From CAVDAL01 sp963606965 (GTDB taxonomy: Bacteria; Actinomycetota; Coriobacteriia; Coriobacteriales; QAMH01), in contig CAVDAL010000093.1 in NCBI GenBank assembly GCA_963606965.1, positions 1-13,126 of the forward strand: DNA of 13,126 nt, in the 5' to 3' direction. A model generated the notes under the pieces. It saw only the letters and a list, made by a program, of their open reading frames with translations, did no database searches and was not told where the DNA came from. Of the stretch, positions 1 to 7,495 are shown piece by piece. The stretch's first letter is position 1, and each line of letters starts with the position of its first letter. Position numbers and translations under genes: made by a program.

Positions 1-411
1 ATTACAGGTTCTAGCTGGAGCACAGATGCAGATGGGCTTTATGCTCACCAGTATAGCGACCCAATTGTTTGGGGCTGGGGCGCGAACAGTCCAACCCAAC
101 TTTACGATTTGACTCGCAGTGATAGTGCAGGCAATTATTCTGTCTATTCAAATAAAGTTGTTGACAAGCATTTGGATGCCGCTCTTGCAAGAACGAATAT
201 CGAAGATTCTTATCAAGATTGGCAAAAAGCGCAGTGGGATGGCTCTGATGGTGTTGCGCCGCAAGGCGGAGCATCTTGGGTTTGGCTTGCGAACGTCGAC
301 CATTTATATTTTGTTCGCGATGGTCTTGTTGTGGCAAATCAAAAGCCGCACCCGCATGGGCATGGCTGGTCGCTTGTGAATAATGTTGACCAGTGGGAAT
401 GGCGGCAATAG
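1..411 (+). CDS. Solute-binding protein of a nickel/peptide-type ABC importer, C-terminal fragment (5' end outside window)
   Basis: The frame is open from base 1 to a TAG at 409-411, giving the last 136 residues of a larger protein; no start is in the window. The fragment resembles the C-terminal lobe of family 5 extracellular solute-binding proteins (SBP_bac_5: NikA, DppA, OppA). The phrase DPIVWGWGANSPTQLYDL is typical of the region where these proteins describe a 'W-G-x-x-x-P' strand-turn. The tail contains NQKPHPHGHGWS, with three closely spaced histidines that could help bind metal. It lies 46 bases ahead of the first permease gene, as expected for the binding-protein gene of this operon. 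It would be a secreted or lipid-anchored protein handing substrate to the two permeases; the signal peptide is not visible here. Family assignment is fairly sure; nickel rather than peptide is inferred from histidine content here and in the downstream ATPase. Confidence 0.8.
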   Translation: MTGSSWSTDADGLYAHQYSDPIVWGWGANSPTQLYDLTRSDSAGNYSVYSNKVVDKHLDAALARTNIEDSYQDWQKAQWDGSDGVAPQGGASWVWLANVDHLYFVRDGLVVANQKPHPHGHGWSLVNNVDQWEWRQ

Positions 412-457
412 AGCATCGCTTGCTATGCGGAAGATAAGCGGCTAGTTTATTGATATT
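412..457 (+). other. Spacer between binding-protein and permease genes, weak hairpin potential
   Basis: This 46-base gap has a 5-base inverted repeat, CGCTT (417-421) and AAGCG (436-440), with a 14-base loop. A hairpin here could separate a highly expressed binding-protein message from the less expressed membrane genes, as happens in many ABC operons, but the stem is too short to be confident. There is no good Shine-Dalgarno close to the following ATG; the purine-rich GGAAGATAAG at 429-438 is too far away. Confidence 0.2.
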
Positions 458-1462
458 ATGACACGCACTATTTTGAAATATGTCGTAAGATTTTTAATCT
501 TAATATTCGCTATAAGCATTGTTGCTTTTTGCTTGGTAGGCTTGTCGCCAATAGACCCTGTGCAAGCAAACGTTGGGCAGGTTGCATATGCAAGTTTGAG
601 TGCGTCGCAAAAAGCACAGCTTGCGAGCTATTGGGGCAGCGATTTAAATATCATTCAAAGATATATCAATTGGCTTGTGGCTGCGCTTCATGGTGACCTT
701 GGAATTTCTCTAAGATTTAATATGCCTGTTTCACAAGTTATTGCAAGCAGGTGCGCAAACACTTTGCTTTTAATGCTTATCGCGTGGATTTTCAGCGGCA
801 TTATTGGTTTTGTTTTTGGCATTGTTGCAGGAGTAAAAAAGGGTTCAATATTCGATAAATTTGTTAAAGGATATTGCTTTATTCTTGCGTCAACTCCAAC
901 TTTTTGGTTCGGCTTAATAATGCTGATTGTTTTTGCTGTTTGGCTTGGCTGGTTCCCGTTTGGGTTTTCTGTCCCACTAGGCAAGTCTGCTGCCGATGTA
1001 ACAATTCTTGACTCACTGCAACATATAATTTTGCCTGCTATTACGCTATCTATAGTTGGCATTGCAAATATCGCTTTGCACACTCGTGAAAAAACAATTG
1101 ATGTTATGGAAAGCGAATATATGCGCTTTGCTTTTGCGCGCGGAATGAGCAGATGGCAAGCTCTCAAAACTCATGGCTTGCGAAATATTGCCTTGCCGGC
1201 GATGACTCTTCAATTTGCTTCGATTTCTGAAATCTTTGGTGGCTCAGTTTTAGTTGAGCAAGTCTTTTCATATCCAGGTCTTGGTCAAGCAGCTGTTATC
1301 GCGGGTACTGGCGGGGATGCTGCTTTGCTTGTTGCAATAGCTCTGGTCTGTGCTTGCATAGTTTTCTTTGGTAACACGCTGGCAGATATTTTATATCATG
1401 CAATTGACCCCAGGATGCGCCGCTCGCAAAGCCTTGCAAAGAAGGTGGCGGCAGATGTTTGA
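458..1462 (+). CDS. ABC importer permease, NikB/DppB family
   Basis: A 334-residue integral membrane permease. TM1 is near residues 8-29, a periplasmic loop follows, and further hydrophobic segments lie near 100-126, 140-168, 186-206, 255-280 and 288-312. The cytoplasmic EAA-type loop that contacts the ATPases is visible at about 220-248 (EYMRFAFARGMSRWQALKTH, then NIALP). Other family hallmarks are VEQVFSYPGLG at about 267-276 and the terminal IDPRMR at 316-321. Length and layout match DppB/NikB (about 310-340 residues). ATG 458 is the first usable start: an in-frame stop lies at 443-445. It has no convincing Shine-Dalgarno, so translation may depend on the upstream gene. Its end overlaps the next permease by 8 bases. 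With the second permease it should form the heterodimeric channel. Substrate choice cannot be read from the permease. Confidence 0.9.
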   Translation: MTRTILKYVVRFLILIFAISIVAFCLVGLSPIDPVQANVGQVAYASLSASQKAQLASYWGSDLNIIQRYINWLVAALHGDLGISLRFNMPVSQVIASRCANTLLLMLIAWIFSGIIGFVFGIVAGVKKGSIFDKFVKGYCFILASTPTFWFGLIMLIVFAVWLGWFPFGFSVPLGKSAADVTILDSLQHIILPAITLSIVGIANIALHTREKTIDVMESEYMRFAFARGMSRWQALKTHGLRNIALPAMTLQFASISEIFGGSVLVEQVFSYPGLGQAAVIAGTGGDAALLVAIALVCACIVFFGNTLADILYHAIDPRMRRSQSLAKKVAADV

Positions 1463-2324
1463 TACAGACACAATGGCATCAGTTTTTCACATGCCAGCAA
1501 AAGTGCGCATAAATAATCGAAAAAAGACATTTGCAAGTGCTGTTATTTGCTTATGCATTCTGCTTCTTGTTGCTGTTAGTGGCTTGCTTTTGATGAATGT
1601 GGCTACAACAACAGATCTTTCAATTAAAAACTTGTCGCCTTGCGTCTCACACATTTTTGGAACAGACCAGCTTGGCCGCGACATGTTTGCGCGCACAATT
1701 TCTGGCTTGAGTATAAGCATATGCATTGGGCTTTTGTCTGCTATTGTTTCAGCATTTATAGCATTGTTTCTTGGCATTGCAGCTGCTCTTGGCGGCAAAA
1801 AGGTTGATGCTGTTGTAAGTTGGCTTACAGACTTGATGATGGGAATTCCGCATATCATTTTGCTGATTTTGATATCTTTTGCGCTTGGCAAAGGCTTTAT
1901 TGGTGTGACTGTTGGCGTTGCAATAACGCATTGGCCAAGCTTGTGCAGAGTTATTCGTGCGGAAGTTTTGCAGATAAAAAATAGCAATTATGTTGCGATG
2001 GCACAGCAAATGGGCATGGGCAAAATTAAGATTGCTATCCGCCACATTTTTCCTGCTGTTTTCCCGCAATTTCTTGTTGGGCTGATTTTGCTTTTCCCTC
2101 ATGCGATTTTGCATGAAGCAGCAATCACATTTCTGGGTTTTGGCTTGCCGCCAGAAATGCCAGCAATTGGTATTATTTTGAGCGAATCAATGAATTATTT
2201 GTCAAGCGGAATGTGGTGGCTTGCAGTCTTTCCTGGTATTTCGCTTGTGCTTATTGTTTTACTTTTCGATTTTGCTGGCCAGCGCATTCGCAGCCTTGTC
2301 GATCCGCATCAGGCGCAGAAATAG
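1455..2324 (+). CDS. ABC importer permease, NikC/DppC family
   Basis: A 289-residue membrane permease and partner of the preceding NikB-like protein. TM1 is near residues 26-48, followed by the family's short extracytoplasmic motif FGTDQLGRDMFAR at 68-80. Further hydrophobic stretches lie near 85-113, 130-157, 203-222 and 253-274. The EAA loop is at about 170-200 (EVLQIKNSNYVAMAQQMGMG, then IRHIFPAVFP). ITFLGFGLPPEMPAIGIIL (224-242) is also characteristic of the DppC family. I chose ATG 1455 because AAGGTGG lies at 1442-1448 and the product then has the usual NikC/DppC length; an ORF reading back to GTG 1368 would run deep into the first permease. The start lies inside the end of the upstream gene (8-base overlap), and the next gene begins at once, which points to translational coupling. 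Confidence 0.9.
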   Translation: MFDTDTMASVFHMPAKVRINNRKKTFASAVICLCILLLVAVSGLLLMNVATTTDLSIKNLSPCVSHIFGTDQLGRDMFARTISGLSISICIGLLSAIVSAFIALFLGIAAALGGKKVDAVVSWLTDLMMGIPHIILLILISFALGKGFIGVTVGVAITHWPSLCRVIRAEVLQIKNSNYVAMAQQMGMGKIKIAIRHIFPAVFPQFLVGLILLFPHAILHEAAITFLGFGLPPEMPAIGIILSESMNYLSSGMWWLAVFPGISLVLIVLLFDFAGQRIRSLVDPHQAQK

Positions 2325-2333
2325 GTGGTTGGT

Positions 2334-3302
2334 GTGACGGAAGTTAAAGCGCAAAAATATATTGAAAATGATATGCAAAGCTCTGAGCATGGGAAAGGCG
2401 AGCTGCAAAATCATAGCGCTGACCACGCTGGGGAAAATATTCATCACCATCATTCGCACAGGCACGGGTCAAAGCACCTTGGTGGGCATCATTTATTGCA
2501 AGTTGAGAATTTGACAATTGGCTTTGATATGTATGATGAAAATTCGCCAAAAACAAATGCGCGCAAGTTTTCTAAAGTCATTGATGGCTTAAACATATCT
2601 GTGCATGCGGGCGAGATTATTGCAATTGTTGGAGCGTCTGGCTCTGGCAAGACCTTACTTGCCGATGCAATTATGGGGCTTTATGAGCCAAACTCTGTTG
2701 TTAGTGGGACGATATATTTCGACGGCGTTAAGCAGAGTGCGAAAAGCTTGGCGGCTTTACGCGGTAAAGAAATTGCATTTGTTCCGCAGAGTGTTGCTTC
2801 TTTAGACCCGCTGATGAAAGTTGGCAAGCAAATTGGTGGCAACAAGCAGCAGCGAGCAGAGCTTTATAAGCAATATCGTCTGGATTGCGCTGTTGATGAC
2901 ATGTATCCATTCGAACTTTCTGGCGGAATGGCGCGTCGCATTTTGCTTTGCACAGCTCTTGTTTCAAATCCAAAGCTCATTGTTGCTGACGAGCCAACGC
3001 CAGGCCTTGATCTTGAATTAGCTGTTCAAGCAATGCGCGATTTTCGCAGCTTTGCAGACGGCGGCGGTTCTGTGCTTTTGATTACTCATGACATTCAGCT
3101 GGCATTGCGCGTTGCCGACCGCGTGGCTGTTTTTAAAGATGGCAGCATTGCCGAAGAAACTTCTGTTGAAAGTTTTGATGACCCAGCAAATTTGCAAGCA
3201 AGCTTTTCGCGCAGGCTGTGGCATGCTTTGCCGGAACATGATTTTGCAGATTTTGACGAAGATGGGCAATGTAAGCAATGCGGCAAGGAGCAGCACAGAT
3301 GA
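2334..3302 (+). CDS. ABC importer ATPase, NikD/DppD-like, with histidine-rich N-terminal extension
   Basis: First of two ATPases, 322 residues from GTG 2334; this start has AGGTGG at 2323-2328, five bases upstream. GTG 2325 is the alternative and adds three residues. Visible motifs are Walker A GASGSGKT (100-107), Q-loop Q152, signature LSGGMARR (195-202), Walker B LIVADEP with D219/E220, and switch H252 (LLITHD). It should couple ATP hydrolysis to transport on the cytoplasmic face. The unusual part is residues 19-53, which hold 12 histidines including HHHHSHRH, placed before the first ATPase strand. The C-terminus adds a CKQC motif and a final H-R. Both could bind Ni, Co or Zn and are absent from textbook NikD/DppD. 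The helical segment between Q-loop and signature looks short for this family. The metal role is inferred. Confidence 0.87.
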   Translation: MTEVKAQKYIENDMQSSEHGKGELQNHSADHAGENIHHHHSHRHGSKHLGGHHLLQVENLTIGFDMYDENSPKTNARKFSKVIDGLNISVHAGEIIAIVGASGSGKTLLADAIMGLYEPNSVVSGTIYFDGVKQSAKSLAALRGKEIAFVPQSVASLDPLMKVGKQIGGNKQQRAELYKQYRLDCAVDDMYPFELSGGMARRILLCTALVSNPKLIVADEPTPGLDLELAVQAMRDFRSFADGGGSVLLITHDIQLALRVADRVAVFKDGSIAEETSVESFDDPANLQASFSRRLWHALPEHDFADFDEDGQCKQCGKEQHR

Positions 3303-3916
3303 GCTCACTTGAAGTAAAAGACTTGAGTTTTTCATATAGTAAGAATTCGCAGCCGCTTTTTAAGGGCGTAAACTTCAGCATTGATTCAAGCGAGCGTGTT
3401 GCATTGTGCGCTCCGTCGGGCTTTGGCAAAAGCACGCTGTGCAAAATCTTGGCTGGTTATTTGCGCCTGAGTGCTGGCAAAGTTTTATTGAATGGCAAGG
3501 AATTTGGCGCTCGTAACAACAAGCCAAACCCAGTCCAGCTTGTTTGGCAGCATCCTGAACAAGTGATGGATCCATATCTTCGCATTTCGCGCTCTTTGCA
3601 AGAGGTTGGCAATATTGATAGCGAAGTTTTGGACGCGCTTGGCATCCGCAAGGAATGGCTGAATAGATTTCCTCATGAGCTTTCTGGCGGGGAACTTCAG
3701 CGTTGTTGCTTGGCTCGAACATTGTCGCTAAACCCGAAGTTTATTATCGCGGATGAAATTTCAACAATGCTTGATGCTGTCACGCAAGTGCAGATTTGGA
3801 CATTTTTGCTTGATTATATCCAGCAGAATAGTATTGGCATGCTGCTTGTTACTCATTCAGATTCTTTGCGCATGCGCCTTGCAACTCGCACAATTAATTT
3901 GGCAGATTTCAGCTAG
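3299..3916 (+). CDS. ABC importer ATPase, NikE-like, short form
   Basis: Second ATPase of the importer, 205 residues from ATG 3299. That ATG overlaps the upstream stop (ATGA) and has AAGGAG at 3285-3290, so the longer upstream in-frame start at 3278 is unlikely. Visible motifs are Walker A APSGFGKST (38-46), Q-loop Q84, signature LSGGELQR (128-135), Walker B FIIADE with D152/E153, and switch H186. Two deviations stand out: the first Walker A glycine is alanine (A38), and the usual DEPT is DEIST. It also lacks the C-terminal oligopeptide/dipeptide extension of classic DppF/NikE, which run to about 260-330 residues. The lysine, both Walker B acids and the switch histidine remain, so it is probably active. 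It would pair with the NikD-like ATPase beneath the two permeases. It is the last gene of the operon. Confidence 0.87.
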   Translation: MSSLEVKDLSFSYSKNSQPLFKGVNFSIDSSERVALCAPSGFGKSTLCKILAGYLRLSAGKVLLNGKEFGARNNKPNPVQLVWQHPEQVMDPYLRISRSLQEVGNIDSEVLDALGIRKEWLNRFPHELSGGELQRCCLARTLSLNPKFIIADEISTMLDAVTQVQIWTFLLDYIQQNSIGMLLVTHSDSLRMRLATRTINLADFS

Positions 3917-4067
3917 TTGCAAGCTTTCCTTGGCAGCTTAAAAAGCATGGCGCTATATTTAAATTTGCAATAATTTTTGTTCAAATTTTCTTTTGTCACA
4001 TCTTAAGATTATAATAGAATTAAGGTAAGAATTGCGTTTTGTGCGCTAGGATGGAAGGACATTTGAA
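3917..4067 (+). promoter_or_regulatory. Intergenic region with candidate promoter and palindrome for the Sel1-repeat gene
   Basis: A perfect TATAAT lies at 4010-4015. Its best-spaced -35 is a poor TTTCTT at 3987-3992 (17-base spacer); the better-looking TTGTCA at 3993-3998 is too close (11 bases). A perfect 10-base palindrome, ATCTTAAGAT (4000-4009), sits directly against the -10 box and could be an operator. I see no convincing terminator for the importer operon: AAGCT (3921-3925) can pair with AGCTT (3935-3939), but no T-run follows. The promoter call rests mainly on the -10 box and the AT-rich setting. Confidence 0.5.
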
Positions 4068-4979
4068 ATGTCAAAAAGTAGTGAATTTGAAATTAACTTA
4101 GATGAGTATAAATCGCTATGCAAAAATGCAAGTCTTAATGAAGACAATTTTGTGCATGTCGACCTCGATCAATCTAGTTTGGAAGATGAAAGAGCATTAG
4201 GCATCGCTGTTCCTAGCGAAGAGGAAGTTAATTTTTTCATAGAAATTATAAGCAAGGTAATTCTTCAGGATGGGCCAGATGCTTTTGTTGAATTTGTTAC
4301 AGCAAATAAGGATCGAATTGATATGGCTTGTTGCTTTAGTGAAGAGCTAAGGCAAACATTAATCACCTGTTATAAGTTGGGCGTTTCTAAGAAGAATGGT
4401 GCTTGTGCAAATAATCTTGGCGCCATGTATTACAGTGGTGAATTTGTTGAACAAGATTATGAAAAAGCCAAGGAATTGTATGAGCTTGGCGCAGAATGGG
4501 GCAATGTTCGCGCTGCTGTGAACTTGGGATATATTTATGAATATGGCCGCATTGGCGAGCCTGATTACAAGAAAGCTTTTGAATGCTATTCAATGGCGGC
4601 TGCTATTTATGAAGACTTTGAAGCTTTGTACAAGATGGGCGACATGTTTAGTCGCGGTAAAGTTTTTGATCGCGATATGAAAAAGGCTTATGAGCTCTGG
4701 AATAAATCTTATAAGGTAGCGCAGGGAGCAGAAGAAGAATCGCAGGCTGCCATCAGGCTTGCTCCGCTGTTCTTGGACGCAAAAAGCACAGAACTTGGCA
4801 TTGAACCTGATGCTTTGGTGGCGTTGCACTTGTATCAAATTGCAGAAATTGGCTTACGAATTTCAATCGACAATGGCTTGGACTATTATGAAAAACGCCT
4901 TGAACAAGCAATCGAAGGCCAGGCGAAAGCCCGCGAAGCATTAGACAACGGCGACTTCATCCGCTACTGCAGGGATTGA
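4068..4979 (+). CDS. Sel1-repeat (TPR-like) protein
   Basis: A 303-residue soluble protein with no signal peptide or membrane segment, so probably cytoplasmic. The ATG is preceded by GGAAGGA at 4053-4059. Residues 1-100 are acidic and of unknown type. From about residue 111 come Sel1-like repeats of 36-40 residues: 111-146 (ANNLGAMYYSG ... DYEKAKELYELGAEWG), 147-183 (AVNLGYIYEYG ... DYKKAFECYSMAA) and 184-225 (ALYKMGDMFSRG ... DMKKAYELWNKS). A degenerate fourth lies at about 226-262. These repeats form paired helices that bind other proteins, so an adaptor or regulatory role is likely; no catalytic motif is visible. It stands alone between the importer and the CRISPR operon, with 151 bases before and 244 after, so neither operon tells its function. 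Confidence 0.82.
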   Translation: MSKSSEFEINLDEYKSLCKNASLNEDNFVHVDLDQSSLEDERALGIAVPSEEEVNFFIEIISKVILQDGPDAFVEFVTANKDRIDMACCFSEELRQTLITCYKLGVSKKNGACANNLGAMYYSGEFVEQDYEKAKELYELGAEWGNVRAAVNLGYIYEYGRIGEPDYKKAFECYSMAAAIYEDFEALYKMGDMFSRGKVFDRDMKKAYELWNKSYKVAQGAEEESQAAIRLAPLFLDAKSTELGIEPDALVALHLYQIAEIGLRISIDNGLDYYEKRLEQAIEGQAKAREALDNGDFIRYCRD

Positions 4980-5223
4980 GTTTATGAATAAGAAGAATCT
5001 AAGTAAGAGTAAGAAAGAGAGGACACATATCTTCTGATTCTAATGCATCAAATAATGGTGTCATAGCGTCCTTGTATAATTTGTTGCAGCGAAATTAATA
5101 GAATTAGTAATGTAGGTTTGTTTTTAATGAATTAGATAATGGTTTTTTGTATAAAGTGGTTGTAAAGTTAGTTTGTTTTCATAGCACTACAAATTTTAAA
5201 TGCTATGTTTGTGAAGTGGTTTT
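4980..5223 (+). promoter_or_regulatory. Upstream region of the cas operon
   Basis: This 244-base non-coding gap probably holds the cas promoter. It opens with a purine-rich stretch (about 4984-5023). Candidate -10 boxes are TATAAT at 5075-5080 and TATAAA at 5150-5155, neither with a well-spaced -35. TTGTTT (5173-5178) with TTAAAT (5196-5201), 17 bases apart, is a third weak pair, closest to cas3 and inside the inverted repeat listed separately. No clear terminator follows the Sel1-repeat gene, so read-through from it is possible. Confidence 0.4.
5180..5207. repeat. Perfect 7-base inverted repeat before cas3, possible operator
   Basis: CATAGCA (5180-5186) and its exact reverse complement TGCTATG (5201-5207) are separated by a 14-base AT-rich centre. 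The half-sites are 21 bases apart centre to centre, about two helical turns, as for dimeric repressors. The element ends 16 bases before the cas3 start and overlaps a candidate promoter. A related CATAGCG occurs at 5062-5068. It could instead act as an RNA hairpin near the ribosome binding site. Confidence 0.4.
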
Positions 5224-7449
5224 TTGAATTTTAATATTCCTAAATATGTGGCTCATATCAGCGAGGATGGTGAACGCTATGAGTCTGTTGCAGTGCACCT
5301 GAATAATGTTGCTGCAATGGCGGCTTCCTTTGCTGAATCTTTTGGTGCTTCTGGTTGGGCATATGTGGCAGGCATAGCGCACGATATCGGTAAGTATTCG
5401 AATGAATTTCAAGATCGCATTCTTCATGATGGGCCAAAAGTTGATCATTCAACAGCTGGAGCCATAGTACTTGATAGCGAATTAAATCTTCGTCCTTTGG
5501 CATATTGTGTTGCGGGGCATCATGGAGGTCTTCCTGATGCTGGTACGCGAGTCGACGACTCTACAACATTGTTTGGTCGTTTGAATAAGGAAAAAAATGG
5601 ATACTTGCCTCAATACAGCGCTTATAAAAATGAAATTAAAATAGAGTCGCCCGATCATCCAACTCTGCTTACTGCTTCAGACTACAAAAGCGAGAGCGAA
5701 CAGTCTTATTCGTTGCAATTTCTTATTCGTATGATTTTTAGTTGCCTAGTTGACGCAGATTTTCTTTGTACAGAAATCTTTATGAATGATGCTCCGAGGG
5801 AATCGCTTCATTATGACGAACTTCCTGTTCTTTGTAATAGGCTCGAAAACTTGCTTATTAAGTTTAGGCCTTCAAAAACAAAGCTTGGTTCTTTGCGCTG
5901 CAATGTGTCTGATGATTGCTTTGCTGCTGCAAAAGGCTCTAAGGGGTTTTATTCGTTAACGGCGCCTACCGGCAGTGGAAAAACTTACTCGCTTCTTCGC
6001 TTCGCTTTGCAACACGCATGTTTTCATGGCATGAGTCGCGTAATTTGTGCTGTTCCATACACATCAATAATTGAACAAAACGCGCAGGTTTATAGAGACG
6101 TGCTTGGCTCTGAAAACGTATTAGAACATCATTCTGGTTATGATTTTGATACAGATGAATTTTCAGATTCTGGGCTGGGCGCGCGATTAAGACTTGCCGC
6201 AGAAAATTGGGATGCTCCGGTTGTAGTGACAACAAATGTTCAGCTTTTTGAATCTCTTTATTCGAACAAGACCTCACGATGTCGCAAACTTCACAATATT
6301 ACCAATAGTGTTATTGTTTTAGATGAAGCTCAAATGGTACCATCTAAGTTCTTGATTCCGTGCGTTAAGGCCTTGTCTGAATTGGTAAAAAATTATGGTT
6401 GCACAGTGTTGTTGTCTAGTGCTACGCAACCCGCTTTAGAGCGTTTTCTTGAACGCGAAGGCCTTGATTGCAGCGAAATAATCTCAGATACAGAGAATTT
6501 GTTCTCGAATTTAAGACGTGTATCTTATCGTTCTTTGGGAGCTATTACAGATGAAGGTCTTGCCGTACTTTTGGCACAGAATAACCAAGTTCTTTGTATT
6601 GTAAACAATCGAAAACGTGCGCGCACTCTTTATGATACTGTTTGTGCTAATTTGGATGATGAATCTGCCATCTTTTATTTGAGTACATTAATGTGTCCTG
6701 AACACCGAGGTCGCATTTTGAAGGATATTCGTGTGCGTCTTGATAGCGCGAGGCCTTGTATTTTGATAGCAACAAGTCTTGTCGAAGCAGGCGTTGATCT
6801 TGATTTTCCAATTGTCTATCGAGAAGTTGCTGGCGTTGATTCAATGGTGCAGGCTGCGGGTCGCTGCAATAGAGAAGGCGCGCGCCCTTCAGACGAGAGT
6901 TTTGTATATTTATTTAAAAGTTCTGATAGGTATAGACCGCCTTATGAAGTTAGACAGCGTGCTGCGATATCTGAATTGGTTCTTCCTGGACTTAACGTTG
7001 CGGGTGGAGATATTTCTCAAACTGACGCGCTTCCGGTTATTGAAAAGTTTTTTAACTTGCTCTATGACGTAAAAGGTAATAGCGATCTTGATTATTACGA
7101 TATTGTCAAAGCGCTTTCAAATTGCGGTTCAACTTTTGCATTTGATTTTGCGCAGGTTTCTAAAAAGTTCAATTTGATTGATGACAACGCGCTTCCTGTT
7201 ATCATACCTTCAGATGAAATTGCCGAAGAAGTACGCCAGCTTGAACAGGGGTTTGTCTTCCGCTCTCAAATGAGGCGAATTTCTCGGTTTTCCGTGAACC
7301 TTTATCAACAAGATATTGAAAAGCTGAGGTCTGAAGGTGCAATTCATGAGTTAATTGAAGGAATGTATTTGCTTGATGATAAGAGGCGTTATAGTGAGAA
7401 AACTGGCTTCGACATTACGCTAGAAAGTGGCGAAGCTTTTTTCTGGTAG
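5224..7449 (+). CDS. cas3: Cas3, type I-C CRISPR nuclease-helicase
   Basis: A 741-residue protein recruited to the target-bound surveillance complex, where it nicks, unwinds and degrades invader DNA. The N-terminal HD nuclease domain shows H25, H53-D54 (AHDIGKYS), H75 (VDHSTAGA) and H99-H100 (AGHHGG). The SF2 helicase domain follows: Walker A APTGSGKT (247-254), DEAQ (367-370) in place of DEAH/DECH, SAT (399-401), motif V around SLVEAGVDLDFP (518-529) and motif VI QAAGRCNREG (543-552). Nothing needed for catalysis appears missing. The start is uncertain. An in-frame stop at 5212-5214 leaves TTG 5224 as the best choice, with only a weak GAAGTGG-like ribosome site; GTG 5248 would begin at VAHISEDG. 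The weak start suggests low Cas3 output relative to the complex genes. It is the first gene of the cas operon. Confidence 0.95.
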   Translation: MNFNIPKYVAHISEDGERYESVAVHLNNVAAMAASFAESFGASGWAYVAGIAHDIGKYSNEFQDRILHDGPKVDHSTAGAIVLDSELNLRPLAYCVAGHHGGLPDAGTRVDDSTTLFGRLNKEKNGYLPQYSAYKNEIKIESPDHPTLLTASDYKSESEQSYSLQFLIRMIFSCLVDADFLCTEIFMNDAPRESLHYDELPVLCNRLENLLIKFRPSKTKLGSLRCNVSDDCFAAAKGSKGFYSLTAPTGSGKTYSLLRFALQHACFHGMSRVICAVPYTSIIEQNAQVYRDVLGSENVLEHHSGYDFDTDEFSDSGLGARLRLAAENWDAPVVVTTNVQLFESLYSNKTSRCRKLHNITNSVIVLDEAQMVPSKFLIPCVKALSELVKNYGCTVLLSSATQPALERFLEREGLDCSEIISDTENLFSNLRRVSYRSLGAITDEGLAVLLAQNNQVLCIVNNRKRARTLYDTVCANLDDESAIFYLSTLMCPEHRGRILKDIRVRLDSARPCILIATSLVEAGVDLDFPIVYREVAGVDSMVQAAGRCNREGARPSDESFVYLFKSSDRYRPPYEVRQRAAISELVLPGLNVAGGDISQTDALPVIEKFFNLLYDVKGNSDLDYYDIVKALSNCGSTFAFDFAQVSKKFNLIDDNALPVIIPSDEIAEEVRQLEQGFVFRSQMRRISRFSVNLYQQDIEKLRSEGAIHELIEGMYLLDDKRRYSEKTGFDITLESGEAFFW

Positions 7450-7495
7450 ATTTAGTTAGTGTTAAGTATGCAAATGACAAGGGAAAGGAGTTGAT

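Noticed and set aside
421..427. A copy of TGCTATG ahead of the NikB-like gene, matching one arm of the cas3 inverted repeat
   Set aside because: A 7-base match is expected once or twice by chance in 13 kb on two strands, and the second arm is missing here.
688..1167. A 159-codon antisense open frame inside the first permease
   Set aside because: It mirrors a well-supported permease gene, lacks a ribosome site and resembles no family. Other minus-strand frames in the window are shadows of the same kind.
3917..3950. A possible terminator after the importer operon
   Set aside because: The AAGCT/AGCTT stem is only five bases and is followed by A-rich, not T-rich, sequence.
4984..5037. A 17-residue, lysine-rich short ORF (MNKKNLSKSKKERTHIF) right after the Sel1-repeat gene
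   Set aside because: It has only a weak, distant AGGG and lies in a purine-rich stretch that would encode lysine by chance. There is no support beyond an open frame.
7468..7494. An 8-codon ORF ending just before cas5c
   Set aside because: It is too short and has no ribosome site; its bases include the cas5c Shine-Dalgarno. Coincidence is the simpler reading.
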